DNA from: Bolinopsis microptera
Lineage: Eukaryota; Ctenophora; Tentaculata; Lobata; Bolinopsidae
Assembly (NCBI RefSeq): GCF_026151205.1
Contig: NC_087074.1
Span: 9,217,726 to 9,281,725 of the forward strand
DNA length: 64,000 bases
Direction: 5' to 3'
The translations under genes and the position numbers were made by a program. Numbering within the stretch: position 1 is the stretch's first letter; each line of letters opens with the position of its first letter. The notes under the pieces are model-generated. The model did no database searches. It had not been told where the DNA came from and worked only from the letters and a program-made list of their open reading frames with translations. Positions 20,779 to 35,200 of this stretch are shown in pieces.

Positions 20779-23216
20779 TGTCAAACCAACATTCACCATA
20801 ATTTATCATATTTAATTGGCAAAGATAAGGAATGACTAATGAGTCAAGTTATAAACCTATGCAAGTCTGCACTCAAATTACTTGATTTACTTGTAGTAAT
20901 TCCTTTTAAACATGTTGTACCACCTTCACAGTGAATTTGGGTGGTCTCACTTTGACTTTCCTCATATCCTCAACGACAGGATTCTATTTTGTAGCAATTG
21001 TTAATAGCACGAGATGTCATTTGTAGAAAATTAAAAAGACAATTCTTGTTGTTGAACACATAAAGGAAGATTCTTCCCGGAAGAGTCAAGACTTTTGAGA
21101 TCCATGTTCAATGTTCACAGAAAAATCTCTTAGAATATAAGAATAAATAAATTTTCAAAATTGTCCAATCTTAAATCTCCTCAACTGAAATCAGATTGTA
21201 TGACCTGTTAAATAAGTTCATCTGATGAAGATCTTTTCTAAACCTCACAATTCCTCCCGACGATATCTGCCGGTATGTTATTGTTTATAATTCTCTCCGG
21301 GAATTAATATATCCCGAAAAGTCGTGAACACTGGTAACTGATAATTTCCCGCAAGGGTTGCCACAGTATTATCAGGACAGACTGTACGGCATAACTGCTT
21401 TATTTTTTATAAAAGCGTTACATTATGCCCAGGGCACCTCAATTTTCCTTTATTGTTTTACAAGTTTTAAAACTTTAGCATTGGTATTAATTTGAAAGTA
21501 TTACTATGGTTTATACACATACACATAATCTTTTACTTATTAAAGTGCTCGACTTTAAGCTGGTTGTCTCATCTCTCACTTTTCCTTGCAATGAGAAACT
21601 TTTTTATGGTCACGTGATCTACGTTGTTTGAGGTTTTATGATCACGTGAAAATGAGATTATGTACTATGTGACGGCTATGTGGAACAGAAAATGAAAGTT
21701 ATGTTGTTGGTGTTGAATGGGGTTCACTTAAACATGTTGACTGTAATTGAGGTAACAAAATGTTCGTTCCGGTTGAAGACCAGGAATCATGAACCAGTGT
21801 CGGCTTGCATGTTTTCAGGTTCGTGGTGTTTTATAGCGATATTATACTTATATAGTTATATAGGTGTACAAAGTGTAAAGTGTATAGTTTGAAGACGAGC
21901 TGGCCCGGAGGATAATGTCAGGATTTAATTGATCATCAAAATATAATCACTCTTTCTAGTATAGCGGTAGGGGCATAAGTTTTCCAGGGGTGGTCAAAAA
22001 AATTTAGCGATAAATTTGAATTCTATCTTAAGCACTGTTCTGTAATCATCACTGTTCCGATTACTTACACTACTACGACGTCGGTTAAAATAATTTCTGG
22101 GTTTCTGGTACCTATTTCTAGTCATGAGACGGTCTACAAATTAAAATATTGAATGAATGTTCTCTTTCCTGATGTCCTGACGAGACATTAAACACTCTTC
22201 CACCCAGAACCGGAAAAAATGATAAAGCACACTATAACGTAGAGTAAACTTTTTTACATGTACGTCACTCTTTATTGTTAATGCACAATGAATATGGGGA
22301 AAGTGTTCTTCTACGGGTGTACTTATTAACAATGAGTACACCCGCATAATGAGAATTAGCTGGAGACTTTAGACTCCAAATAGTTGGTTGCTGGTTACAT
22401 TATGATTAATACTAAGTTACCACTTACCATTAACCAACTTATCCATTTTTAGAATATAAACGTGAAATTAGTTTAAAATTATGTAATTATACTTATGGCA
22501 TTTGCTCATTATATCCAGGACCCTAAAGGCGTAAAGATAAGAAACTCCAATCATCATACATCAGTACATCAGGTTGTTTCGTAAAATTAATATCCCTGTA
22601 TAATATTTCATGACCTTTTTTCGTTTCGTGACGTGAAATTTCAGATCATCTGAGTGAGACTCTGCAAAATGACGTAATTATCTCAGCCTGAAAGACGTCA
22701 GGAAGTTCAGCACCTTGGTTTAGAGAGATGTTTACAAACATGCAGTTAAATAAACATGCGAAACGTTACACACAGTACACACATATTCACTCAGTCATAA
22801 AGACTACCCTGAGAAGCTGGCCGTATAAACTGGAGTACCATATCGCTTATATAATTTTTAGGTCGGACCTCAAAATTTAAAGCTTAGTTCAGGGATCTGG
22901 ACTCAGACTTCTCACTTCTTACGTTATTTCTCCGAGTCTTAAACTTACCATTTAATTGATAACTATCAATAACCACACCCCAGAGGCAGGCAAAGAATTT
23001 ATATGTTAACTGCTATCCTCTCGTGGGTCACCATGGTTTTTAAAAATGGGGTCTTGCAATACATGTAATTTCAAATTATATCACCTTCTAGGAACGCGCG
23101 AAAAGTTCTTGATAACATGAAAAGCATGAAAGCGTAATTAAAGCGCGGTTTCCGCGCGCATTTTATACACACGGTGTACTGCATGTAAATGTGACATAAT
23201 TGATCTACATTATTGT

Positions 23217-26200
23217 ATGGTTGTTAGATTAAGCTTATGCTGTCAACAAGTTTTAAAGAAAGTGCTTCAGGTCTCGACTGGTGCTAAGCGGAGTCAACTG
23301 AAACTAATTATCTTCGTGGTGTCATGTATTCTGACTTTATCCCTCGCATTTATACTGTACTTCCTTCTCGGTAAGAGTTCGTATATCAAAAACTAAGCAG
23401 CTTGACTATACTGTTAGTACTAACCAATTGGCTACTGAATTATGCTTGCTGGAAATTCTAACGATCTTTGTGTCAATTCCAACATTTAACTCAGGATTCT
23501 GGAAACCGAGATGGAAGACACTGATGACACATTCTCTGTGCCCCTTGACAGAAGCAACAGTCATTTTAGTAGAAGAAAGAAAGAAGTCCCACCCAGTGAA
23601 AGTTATGAAAATAACGCTTCCGAAGGAGGATATTAGCAATTACATCGTCGGAAAGTTGAGCCAGTACGCAGATCATAATGATGTCATTTCGGTAAGTCAA
23701 TTTACATTCTTTACAATCCGTACATGCCACATATTATCTAAAGCTTGCATATTACGTAAAACTGATATGTAAAATCAAAAATATGTACTTAATATCTCGA
23801 ATCTGGATCTCATTATCCTCAATTAAATGTAGGAATTTAATGTACGAATTTACTGAACGGCATTATTGAAAAAGTACACTAAGCTAGTGCTCGAGAAAAC
23901 ATGCTACTAATAAGCATAATTATGCTAAATAATCGTCTCAGCTGATAGAGTACAAGCTGGACAGATACGTGTTCACTGGTTCAAGTTTAGAACGAGTAAA
24001 CGGTTTGGGTGATGGTGAGACTTTCGGGACTCTTCAGGAAATGGTTGAAAGTGATCATCTGGCGTTGGATACTCTGTCACAGGTAAACCAACTTACTTAT
24101 CACTGTACTGATAAAATTTGGGCTGCTTGTTGTGTGATGTTTGTGGGTAGTGGGTACGTTTGGTGATGTCTTTGGGCTCTCCGCGAGTGATGTAAAAATG
24201 TGATCTTATTCCCAGATATTTGGTAGAAATGTACTGGATGTGCCCCTGAAGCCGGTTATTCACTTCGTTTTAACAGAGGTCCTTACATTCTTCTACTTCT
24301 TCCAACTCTTCAGCTGTCTTGTTTGGTGAGAGATTTTGTAGATTTAAATTATTACTGACTTTTTACACTATTTCAAGCTCATGTGATAGGTCGCCAAATT
24401 CTACAATTTTACTACTGTGTTTTGTGTTCAAATTAGGATTAAATTAACAAATTCCAACCCAGGTATAACAACCAATACGAGGTGTACGCCACTGTGATAA
24501 TAGTAATGTCAGTCCTTTCTGCTACCTCCACCACCTACATTACTCGGATAGCTATCGTTAAACTCCGGAAAGCTGTTCTGTTTGAATGTGAAATAGAAGT
24601 CAAACGGAGTGGAAAAATTCAGGTTATGACTGTGAATTTTATTAATGTACGGATATGGGCAAAAAGTTTAAAGTAAAAACATTTAGCTATAAGTTGATTC
24701 TCTTTATTTCAAACCATTCTTTGCAACCTGCGAGGTGTTAAAATATATAACCTGTCAGCTATAGACTGACAGTCTCACGATTAAGGTTTCTATGCACACA
24801 ATTCGTCAAATTGTCAACACCCAAAATCTGTGCTCCAACGCTCTTAATGCAGAGTTGTTTCATATTACAGAACTGACTTTGCGATTGCTATCGAATTACA
24901 CAAGTAAATTTATATTTGCGTCATAGCCTTCCTGGCTCAGTTGGTTAGAGCGTCAGTCTCATAATCTGAAGGTCGTGAGTTCGAGCCTCACGGAGGGCAG
25001 TATTTTTCATGTTGTGCGCAGTGAAACATTTTATTGTTGTGTCACGGATGTCGAGTAATTAATCTCTAATTATCTGATGATTAATCTTCAACACTTAAGA
25101 GTTGGAAATATAGTAGAATATCCTCGTTTTAGACATAAAACACCTCAATATCATGAATATGATAAAACACCTCAAACGTTTAATGAACGCTTTTTCGGCG
25201 TTCTCCACGTTTAGTTGAATGACTTAGGTTTGAGTACAGAGTGCAGGTCTCTCTCAATACTTGAGTAAAAACACTATTTCAATACAGTTCACAGTTGTTG
25301 TGACAACGTGGAAGTTGGCGTGTACGCTTACAGCAACACTTTAAGTTAATATTGTTGGTTGGAATTAGGTGCCAACGTAAAAAGTAACTCATTAAATTTG
25401 TGTAAGCTATGTTATAGCCTTCCTGGCTCAGTTGGTTAGAGCGTCAGTCTCATAATCTGAAGGTCGTGAGTTCGAGCCTCACGGAGGGCAGTATTTTGGA
25501 TTTCGTGCACAACGAAGTTCATATCTTCCATGCCTAATGTTTCTACGGAAAGTGTAAGCGTATTGTACAAATTAAACGAGAAGTTAGATCAGTAAGCACG
25601 TTCACAAATGAAATATAATCAAGTGTAACCCATACACTCATAACAAGCACTCTTATAGTTTAAGATTGATATTACGGATGGAATTATTGTATGTTACCTA
25701 AACCCTATTGACACCGAGCATCTTCAGGTGATAAAATCAGGTGATCTGGTGCCGGGTGATATTGTTAAAGTACCTCTCACTCAAACCAAGGTGATTTATA
25801 TTCAGCATTTACAGCAATCTAAGTCAATCGTTTATGGTCTCAGAAGGACCCCATCACTTTTTTCAGCGATTCAATTTTCATGACATAAAAGATTTATTTG
25901 TTGATTACTTTTGTTTTTTAGTTGAATCAAGCTAACACGTGATACTATAACATAGGTTGGGTTTGACGGGGTTCTGTTGAGTGGTAACGTAGTGGTAGAT
26001 GAAGCTATGTTGACGGGTGAAAGTGTGCCTACTCTCAAAAACCCTCTTCCCTTTGAATGGTATGTGGCATATTCTTGCAGGAGAAGCATAACTTTAAAAT
26101 TCGCATTCTCAACATTCTTGCCACGCCAAAACGTCAAAAATGTCCCTACTTTTCCCGAAATATATGTTGAAGGTGCGGAGAATGATTTAATTTGCTAACC

Positions 26201-29200
26201 ATATTGTTGATGTTTCGATGTTTACAGGGTCTATCTTGAAATTTTTTGGGTTGCAAATTGTCTCACATGTCGCGTATTTTCGAGTATCGAGACCTTGAAT
26301 GTATCCGAAACTTTCCAAACATTTTAAGAATGTTGATGTTTCCCAAAAGAGTGAGTTCATTTTAGAGAAGAAAGAAAGAGAGCAGTTGATTAATAATATA
26401 TATTAATAATTCTTCCGATAATAGGTTTGCAACTCTCTAATCATATCTTGAATGGACCGAATATTCGTCTCAATTTCAACTTCCTGCCAGAAATTAAATT
26501 TGAGTTTCTCTTTCCAGGTTAGAAGAGAAATACCACGCAGACAAAAATGAAGTTAACACCTTGTTTTCTGGAACCACTATTTTACAAACCAGACCCCCTC
26601 CTTCTGGACAAGACGATGCTGTGAGTTTAATTAATTAATTAGCTTGTTGTCTTGTTAATATCAATCGGCAACACTTGCTCAACTAACTTTTAATAACGGA
26701 TCAGTTTCCCCAAAACTGAAGAAATAAATCAAGTACAAAAGTTAACTGTTTATTAACAACCTTAATAATAACGATATGTCCTTTACAGGTGTACTGTTTG
26801 GTTACGAGAACAGGATTCCGTTCTAAAAAGGGGGAGACAGTCAAGTTCATGTTACATCCGGACAGAACACAAAAGTTCAAGTTCTACTCTGAAGCTTGGA
26901 CCTACATCAAGATTATGGCCTTTATAGGTCTAGGCGGCATGATATACCATATATACGACAGTATCAAGAACGATTATTCGGTCAATGATGCCGTACTTGG
27001 ATCTCTAGATTTGGTGTGTTTCATTAATTTGCAATAAACTTGCCACAAATAGGACAAAAATTTAGCTAAGATCGAATTAAAAATAAAAAATAAAATTATC
27101 TTATTTCAATTTAAACACCAACAGGACACACGAACTTATAATCATTTTAACGTCATGCAGATAACGATAATCATAGCCCCATCCCTCCCTCTGGCTCTCA
27201 GTATTGCAGTTTTCTACGCTATCAGACGTCTGAAACAGGGCAAAATCAACGTTTCCCTGCCTAATTCCATCAACATCGCTGGAAAAGTTAAGATGACGGT
27301 GTTCGATAAAACAGGTTAATTTTTTTATAGATGCGCCACAATATTATATTAATTAAAGGACTGATATACTGATCAAATATTGATTGAGTGGATAAATAAA
27401 ATATTTTCTATTACTTTTCATTCCGTGTTAGTATAGTGGTGAGTATACCCGCCTGTCACGCGGGTGACCAGGGTTCGATTCCCTGACATGGAGCTTCTTT
27501 TATGTAGCTTTGATAATTTGGTATCGGGTTACAAGTTCGTTAGTTCGAGCTCCGCTAGTGACATTTTTAAAGAGTGATCTACGAACTTTCTAAGTTTTTC
27601 CTTGTCATCACGGCCTCACGGGGTCGACTTAGCTGTTTGATCGTGAACACGTGATTGAGGGAACATGCCGAAGCGGTTTTTTTTGTAAACTTTATAATAT
27701 CTATTTATGATTTACACCTTTGTTAACTTAAGTTATCCCATATATCTCAGGAACACTAACAGAAGAAGGTTTAACATTGCAATGTGTTTTGTCGGCAACA
27801 GACGGGCACATCTCGGAGGAGCTAACAATAAACGTGCCTCAACAGATGAGGCTCGCTTTGGCTTCGTGCCATACTTTGTCTATAATAGACAACAAGATTT
27901 GTGGCGATCCTATCGACATAATAGGACAACAAACTAGTGGGTCAGTATTCGCATGTTTATATTTCGAACTATCAGCTCCCTGCCAGAGCTGGTTAAAATT
28001 GTGCGATATCCGTCGAAATGAGCACACCGCATTTATTTTAGCTGTCATTAAAAATTGTTGATATTTATTGTTTATACATTTGACGCTTTTATGATTTATA
28101 TTACAGCAAACGTTAACAAGCTAAATTATCGCTTCAGGTTTGAGTTCAGAGACCATGGATTTGAAGCTAATATCTTCAAAAATAAAGTGTCAGCAAGTAG
28201 TCTGGATCCTAAAACAGGCTCACGGTTAGGCCTAATCAAGACAGTACCGTTCGAATCACACCTCAAAAGAATGTCTGTGGTATGCGAAGTATCTAACGGT
28301 TCCGTGGTGGTCTTCTGTAAAGGTGAGTACAGTTCAGAGAGCTTTATTTTGAACTTTTGAAAGTTACACTTTGTTCCTCTATGCTATATAATTATACACT
28401 TTTAAAGTTTTCAATTTTACGTCAACAATCAACATGCACAGTTTCAAATGTGAACCAGAATGAAATATATTGCAAATCAAAATATTCTCGGAGATTAAGG
28501 AAGTAAATTATAATAGCATTAGAAAATCTAGAGAAGTTTCGTAATAGATTTAGCACAGTCTCTCTATCTCCTACTCATGAATCACAGAGCCAATATCAGA
28601 GGAATCGCCGGTAGAGAAGGAAACGTCAACTTCTGATGAATCCGAAATGAGCATCACGTCACCCTCGGCCCCGTCCTCTTTGTCTCATACTCCCATTCAG
28701 AGATACGGTAGTGAAGGAGGAAGTAGCTGGAGACGTTAGCCTCCTAAGTTGGAAATTGGAGCCCCCCATAGATATCAGGGCAGCTGGAGACAGCGTGGCT
28801 GGCAATATTCCAAGTAACTCTCACTGTTGGACCCTCTGTTTTATTGAAGAGGCTAACACTTTTAGTGAAGGTCTGATTGCCACAACCAGGAACATCAACA
28901 ACGAAATCTTCGTCTCCTGACGAAAGATCTTGACAACACCAACACGTCCCACAACCTGGCTTTTCTCCATTGTTTCTTTTTATATATAGACCACCAGGCA
29001 ATCTATTACACATGCCAGCATCGTCAGCGTTGTTGTCACTTTTCCATTTCCTGTCTTCATCATTCCAATGGTGACAAACCCAGTCTTCCTTTTCTCGATA
29101 AGAAGCGATATGAACACCACTGGTGACAGTCTGAAACAGGTTAGTACTTCCGATGTAAGTTCCATTCTGCAGAAAGAACTGCAAGTTACCTTGCAGGATC

Positions 29201-32200
29201 ATCCCTTCGTATGCAGGCTCACTTCCCCATCTCATGTTTATGCTGGGCTGGAAGTTGTCTCCCATCTTGTAGGCTAGTTCTGAGCGGTGCCAGTGGACAT
29301 CTTCAGAGGGAGTGTCAGTGAAAATGGTTTCGAACCAGCCTTCCCCGCAGGGTTGAAGGTTGCAGGTTTGGAATTCCTCGTTATCCCCCACACAGTTAGC
29401 TCCCCCATTAGTAGGGGCCGGGTTAGAGCAACTCCTGGTTCTGTTCTGAGCTCCTGTATTACACTGAGCTGCGCACTCAAACCATTCCCCATACTCACTC
29501 CGACACTCCAGCCTCCATCCACCGGACACTCTTCTGTGTTGCATTCCTGGGTCTCAGTGCTGTCTCCTTCACAGTCTGCTCCTCCTTCCTTTGGAGCGGG
29601 GTTGGTGCAAGTTCTGGATCTCGTTTTGATTCCTCCTCCGCAAACAGCTGAGCACTCAGACCAGTCTCCAAATTCACTCCATCCTCCTTCTACAGGGGTA
29701 GGAAATCCTATTGTGTGGCATGTTTGGCTCTCAGTGCTGTTTCCTTCACAGTCCGCTCCTCCTTTCCCTGGAGAAGGGTTGGTGCAAGTTCTCATTCTTA
29801 CCTGGATTCCTCCTCCGCAACCAACCAAGCACTCCGACCATTCTCCAAACTGACTCCAGTCTCCGTTTGTTGCAGAGCAGGAGTAGCCACACTTCTTCAG
29901 AACTCCCTCCAGTTTACTGCACCTCTTTTTCATCTTCTTCTTCAACTTGCCGTCTCCTGATTCACAGCCCAGAGAGGACTGGAAACCTCTCTTCAAACAT
30001 TTCGCACGGTACTGCTTTATCTTCTTGTTGAGACTTTTCTTTTTCAAAGGACATTCCTTTGAAGCAGCAAATACTAAAAGAGTAAGAAGGACGGCTAAGG
30101 TGGAGAAATGTTTCATGGTTCTGCCAACGATCGAATAAATTGAAATGACTCAATCGTCACTTTACTACCATGTTTATTGTAGATAATTTCTAAGTGGGTG
30201 TGGTAAACAATAAATTTGTTTATGACAGAGATAATTTGTTTATAATTGAGCCAGAGATATCCAACATGGCATCTAATCTAAAATATCCTATTAATTTGGT
30301 TAATTTCAATTTCACAGGAAAAATGGCTCTTACTATCGCGTTCCTGAACTGTAAATTATCCAATAAACCGACTTTCTACGGTCAAATAATTTGATCTTAG
30401 CGTTAACTTCGCCACTGACCAATAACTGTTCTAAACATCAGTTTAATAATGCTCTCCGCACAACTAACAGTAAATTGTGTCCCCACAATGATAACTCAGT
30501 CTCCACTCTCCACTCGTCATAACGTTTACATTAACCAATTACCACGGGTTCCACCACAGTTTTGACAGGCTAAGTAAGATGAGGCCGCGGATGGATGAGT
30601 GGTAGGAAATTTAGGGGGGGGGGGGGGGGGGGCCGGGGGGTTCACCCTGATTTTTTTTGTGAAACTTGGTTTCGAGATAGCAGTTGATCAACAAACTAGG
30701 ACCGATGACCGAACTTTTGAGGGGTCCCGGACCCCAACCGCCAAACGGTGCCCGCGGGGCAGCCACGCCCATATTTGGTCCAAATTAGGCCCAATTTAGC
30801 CAAATACCCTGAACTTGCCCAAAATCCAGATTTTAGGTGCTCTACTTGTAGCTAGTAGTCCCCTGAACTCGTATATGAATTTTTATCAAGATTGGACAAA
30901 AAATGACTGAGTTATGAGCCAAAAACCATATGACCATATTTGGGCATACGCACCAAATTTGATCGATTTTGGCCTATAAATTGGTTAAATATCAATATTT
31001 TTGAATGAAACCAACTTTATATGGAAGGTAAGCCTATACTACACATTCTCTATGATTATCAGCTCAGTATCTACCTAACTGTGGATTCTGTGTTCAAATA
31101 ATAGCAAAAATGAACAAAATCGCCTATATCTCAGTTCGCGATATTTGCAAAACTGATTTCGCTCAAAACAATAGAACTCAATAGGGTTTCAATATTTTTA
31201 CATGAAATTTTCAGAATCAACGTAGAATCGCATTTCGACCTTAAGTTTTGGGACAGAATTTTGAGTTAGGCCTTTAAAAAAATTTGGCGGCCAAATTCCA
31301 AATTTTGCAATGCGAAATTAACGCTCTGATAACGCTCCTTTCAACAGGTGCTCCTGAGCAGATAGTACTACACTGTGATCAGAGCACAATCCCGCAAGAA
31401 TTCTCCTCTAAACTGGACCACTTCTCTTCTCAAGGTAAACTGTAGATATAAGATCATTTGTTTTATGAATAATGTTACGAAAAATCTTATTAAGTATAAC
31501 TATAAGTCGGTTATGTAGGTTTATAACTCAAGTTTATCACTAGGGTATCGGATACTAGCGTTTGCCAGTAAGACCCTCCCTGAGGAGTGCAATGTAAGCT
31601 CCATTCCTCGTGATGAGCTGGAATCTGGACTCACATTCCTAGGATTCCTGGTGCTGGCTAACAGACTGAAACCAGAGACTCGGGTAGTGATGGATGAGCT
31701 CAAACGTGCAGGTATTGGAATTTCTGTCTTTTGTATGAATCTGGGATGAATGCTCGGTATAGGCAGTTGAGATATTGCTATGTTTTAGGACTGATCTACT
31801 ATTTATCTAGGCCTTGTATCTTGTTGTTGTATTACAGACACCGTCTATGATCACTAATTAATATGAAGTGGTCAATAATACATTTTCAATTTAAAAATCT
31901 CTACCAATGATTTTTACAAATTCAAGAAAATTATTGGAGCAAGGCCTTTTTACTGAAATGTTCTTCGAAAAGGAAAACTCATATCCAATTCTTTTAGAAA
32001 GAAACAGACCAAACTAAATAAATTTTAAAACTCGAGGCACTCTAAAATGATCCATGATTTAACATTATTGATTAATAGAAATAGTACAATAATAAGTTTA
32101 AACACGTAGTACTAGTAATAACACAAGATGAATTAGCATCGCTGATCCTTTTGTTAATCAGCATTCAGCGGTGTTCTTTTCATTAAATGAACTGTTAATT

Positions 32201-35200
32201 TAGAGTAGATCATCTCAAAAGAAAATATACCGCTTTACCAGTTCATTTTGCCCACAGTTCTTACTTCTTTTTTGCCTGTTCATCAGAAATACGAGATCGA
32301 GTTTCTTAAAGTCAGCTCTTTATCACTCACAAACAAGTCTTCGTCGCTCCTCTTCCTCAGAATTTGCCAGAACTTCAGTTTAGGTAAACAATCTCACAAG
32401 GGTAGCTGATATCTTCATCATCCTTGTTTTGAGGAACTCCCTAGAGCTGCTGAGAGTCAGCGTATAGATGTAGAAGTTGGACATCAAATTCAGGGACCCA
32501 GTCGCATACCCAATCCTAAAGAAGGAAACATGCCAGAAATGGGACATCTCCGTTGGGGCATCCTTCACAAAGTAGCTAACTACAGCGCAGATAGCTCCCG
32601 GTAGATTAGCGACAGTGAAGACAGCTACAGTAAGCACTAGTCATCACCCCCCTCCACTGGAGTCCTCCTGGTCCTCTAGCAGTGATCTTCTTAGCTGTGA
32701 TGATAATCATGACATTGCTCACCATCACAACCACCAAACTAATGAGCACTACTAATCCCATTAAGATATAGGTGATCTTTAAGAACCAGCTGTCTTGAGA
32801 TGAAGATCTGTTAAACTGACAGTTATAGGTCAGGTAGCTGAAGTAGATATCATCCATGTTTGTCAGGACAGGCAGCGCTGCTAATAGTAATACGAAACTG
32901 CAAACGAAGAGGACGAGTGATGAAATATGAGCGATCTTTGTGGAGAGGTTGACAGCTCTATACGGATATTTCAGGATCAGAAATTTGGCGAGGGACAGCG
33001 CAACAATTAGGAAAAGGAACGTGCGTCCAATACTGCAGGTAACACAATAGTCTACACGACAGAAGAGTTCACCGAACACCCATCTGTTCAGAGCTAGTGA
33101 GACTACTTCCGGCAAGACAGTGAAAATCACCATGAAGATATCAGCAAGAGCAATGTACTGAATAAATACAACCATGACTTTATGAAGATTAATCGCATTG
33201 TATCTCAAGGATCCTATCAATATTAGAGCATCACCTATAAGAGATGACGTGGCTATGGTAGAGGTGTATGCAGTTAGAAGCTGTCTTTCTGTAGGGTTGT
33301 GGATACCATACAGGCTATAGTTATCATACTTCATTCTAGCTCTGGACTTGTAGAGGAAGCACTATTGGGTTAACAAAGTGTAAAAGTAAAAGATTGAATT
33401 AACCTCAGTAAATCGCCTTACCCATGCCTATACTGAAAACTCGGAATAATTGAACAAATACGTATGATGAGTAGAACTAATAACCATGGATCTAAGAAAC
33501 ACGACTTGTCCATCTTCTTACACACTACATACTTTGGAACATTTGGAGGGGGTGACATCGCCATTTTCAACATTTGTAAATTTTTGGAATGGACACGGCG
33601 AAAAATGTCAATTTTTCAGGTATTTTTGCCATTTCTGCATTGAAAATATAGCCTCATCATTGTGGCCTCCAACCCACCTGACACTAATTATAATTTGTAA
33701 TTTGTAAAGTTCGTAGATTCCTCTACAGGGTCATCGAATAGTTCGACCGCCCTTGTTTTACAGTACACTACATTGTAGATGTTCTGAAGGAGTATCCTAA
33801 GATTCTTGATCTTTTGGCACAGGCACCCCTCCTCATTTAACCCTCAATCAAGTTTCCTATCAATCGGCTGAGTCGACCGAGGAGATCGCATAGATCCAAT
33901 GAATCCTTAGCTACTCCCTAGACTGGGTGATACTGGGATTCGAACCCTTAACCTTCTGTACAGAAGGCGGAAGCTCTAACCACTAGGCCACCCAGCCCCC
34001 TATATTTCGTTGGACATTTAAAAATAAAGCAAAAAACTATTTGAAATATTCTGAATTCTTTCTCGTTGTGTAGTACCTTGATATTTATATAATTTGAGTT
34101 TAAAATTATGTCAGACATGTACATATGTATTGAATATACTATCCTTGAATAATCCCGAGAAAGATTATATAAAATGTTAAATAATTAATGATTCTTCGAT
34201 TGATGAATTTATAACTGAAGGTTCAGAACTGACTTCAGATCTGACTGTTTAGAACTGACTCGTGAGGGAGGTCCAGTGTCCACCAGCTGCTCTGTTAGCC
34301 GTTAGGCACCTGCTTTGAATTACGGTCCAAAGATAGTTAGTGCGTTGGTAGGGTGTACTCACTGGGCAGATAATTCATCGTGAGTTTAACTATTTTGAAA
34401 CCCGTTATAGTTACGATCCGTGACGCTTTGTTAAGAACTACCATCTTTAGGAATTTAAACCACAGATAAAGTTGAATCCAATTTTCGGATATTTTAAGAG
34501 CCTGATACTTTAATCCAGCGTGAACAAAGTGACAGTGGAATAATCCAACTGCAATTTATAATAAATGGTGAACACCTGTACTTGGAAAGATAATCAAATA
34601 TTATCATCGTAACCAGAATCAATTTCCGATACCGGTGTATGGGTCTAAAATAAGATCCACCTGTCGAGCAATGTTTTCAATGAGTTCTTAACTGTAATGT
34701 CTCTTTATTGCTTTTCAATTCTATCTCTGTGGTGTTGCTGAAAATGGTAATTTTATTTAAGCAATATCTTTAAAATTTGTACATTTTCCATTTTTTTACC
34801 TTATTCGCAATTGTTTTAAAAAAATTTTTAAATCAAATATGCAACCTACTAAAACCAATGGGGCCCTCCCCGGGGTCATTACTCTCGCATTTGCGAGAGT
34901 CGTCCCAAAGGTTTGAAAGTAGGTCAAGATTTGTTCACACCAAGCTCTAGCATCGCTATTTGTTTACCATTCACAATTGTTTTAAGATGACACATCGGCA
35001 TTAACCACAATACTGATTATTCTTAAAATACAACATTATCCCGCTATATCTTTTCATGTTTACTTCTCTTAGTTGCAGCATCAAGTATCATAGAAAATGA
35101 GTTCATTACCATTACCAAAGGAATTCTCAATCTTCAGTGGAGTTATTGCCATGACCGGGACTGTAACAAATGCTCTTTCTCTGTCCTATTTTGTCACCAA

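Larger units (their letters stand above)
18335..23216. other. Gene-poor stretch upstream of the ATPase
   Basis: No coding region is supported. It holds the hairpin at 18848-18889, a dispersed repeat copy at ~19540-19690, a 9-bp tandem repeat at ~20742-20776, and two near-palindromic CACGTG sites at ~21610-21645. The remainder is AT-rich and featureless to my reading. Confidence 0.5.

Noticed and set aside
29287-30031. Plus-strand open frames of 80-190 residues opposite the TSP1 gene
   Set aside because: They mirror the conserved TSP1 coding strand and contain no recognisable domain.
33923-33995. Functional tRNA-Tyr-like gene (GTA in the loop)
   Set aside because: The T stem is incomplete, the anticodon loop has six bases, and a repeat body follows directly; a SINE head explains it better.
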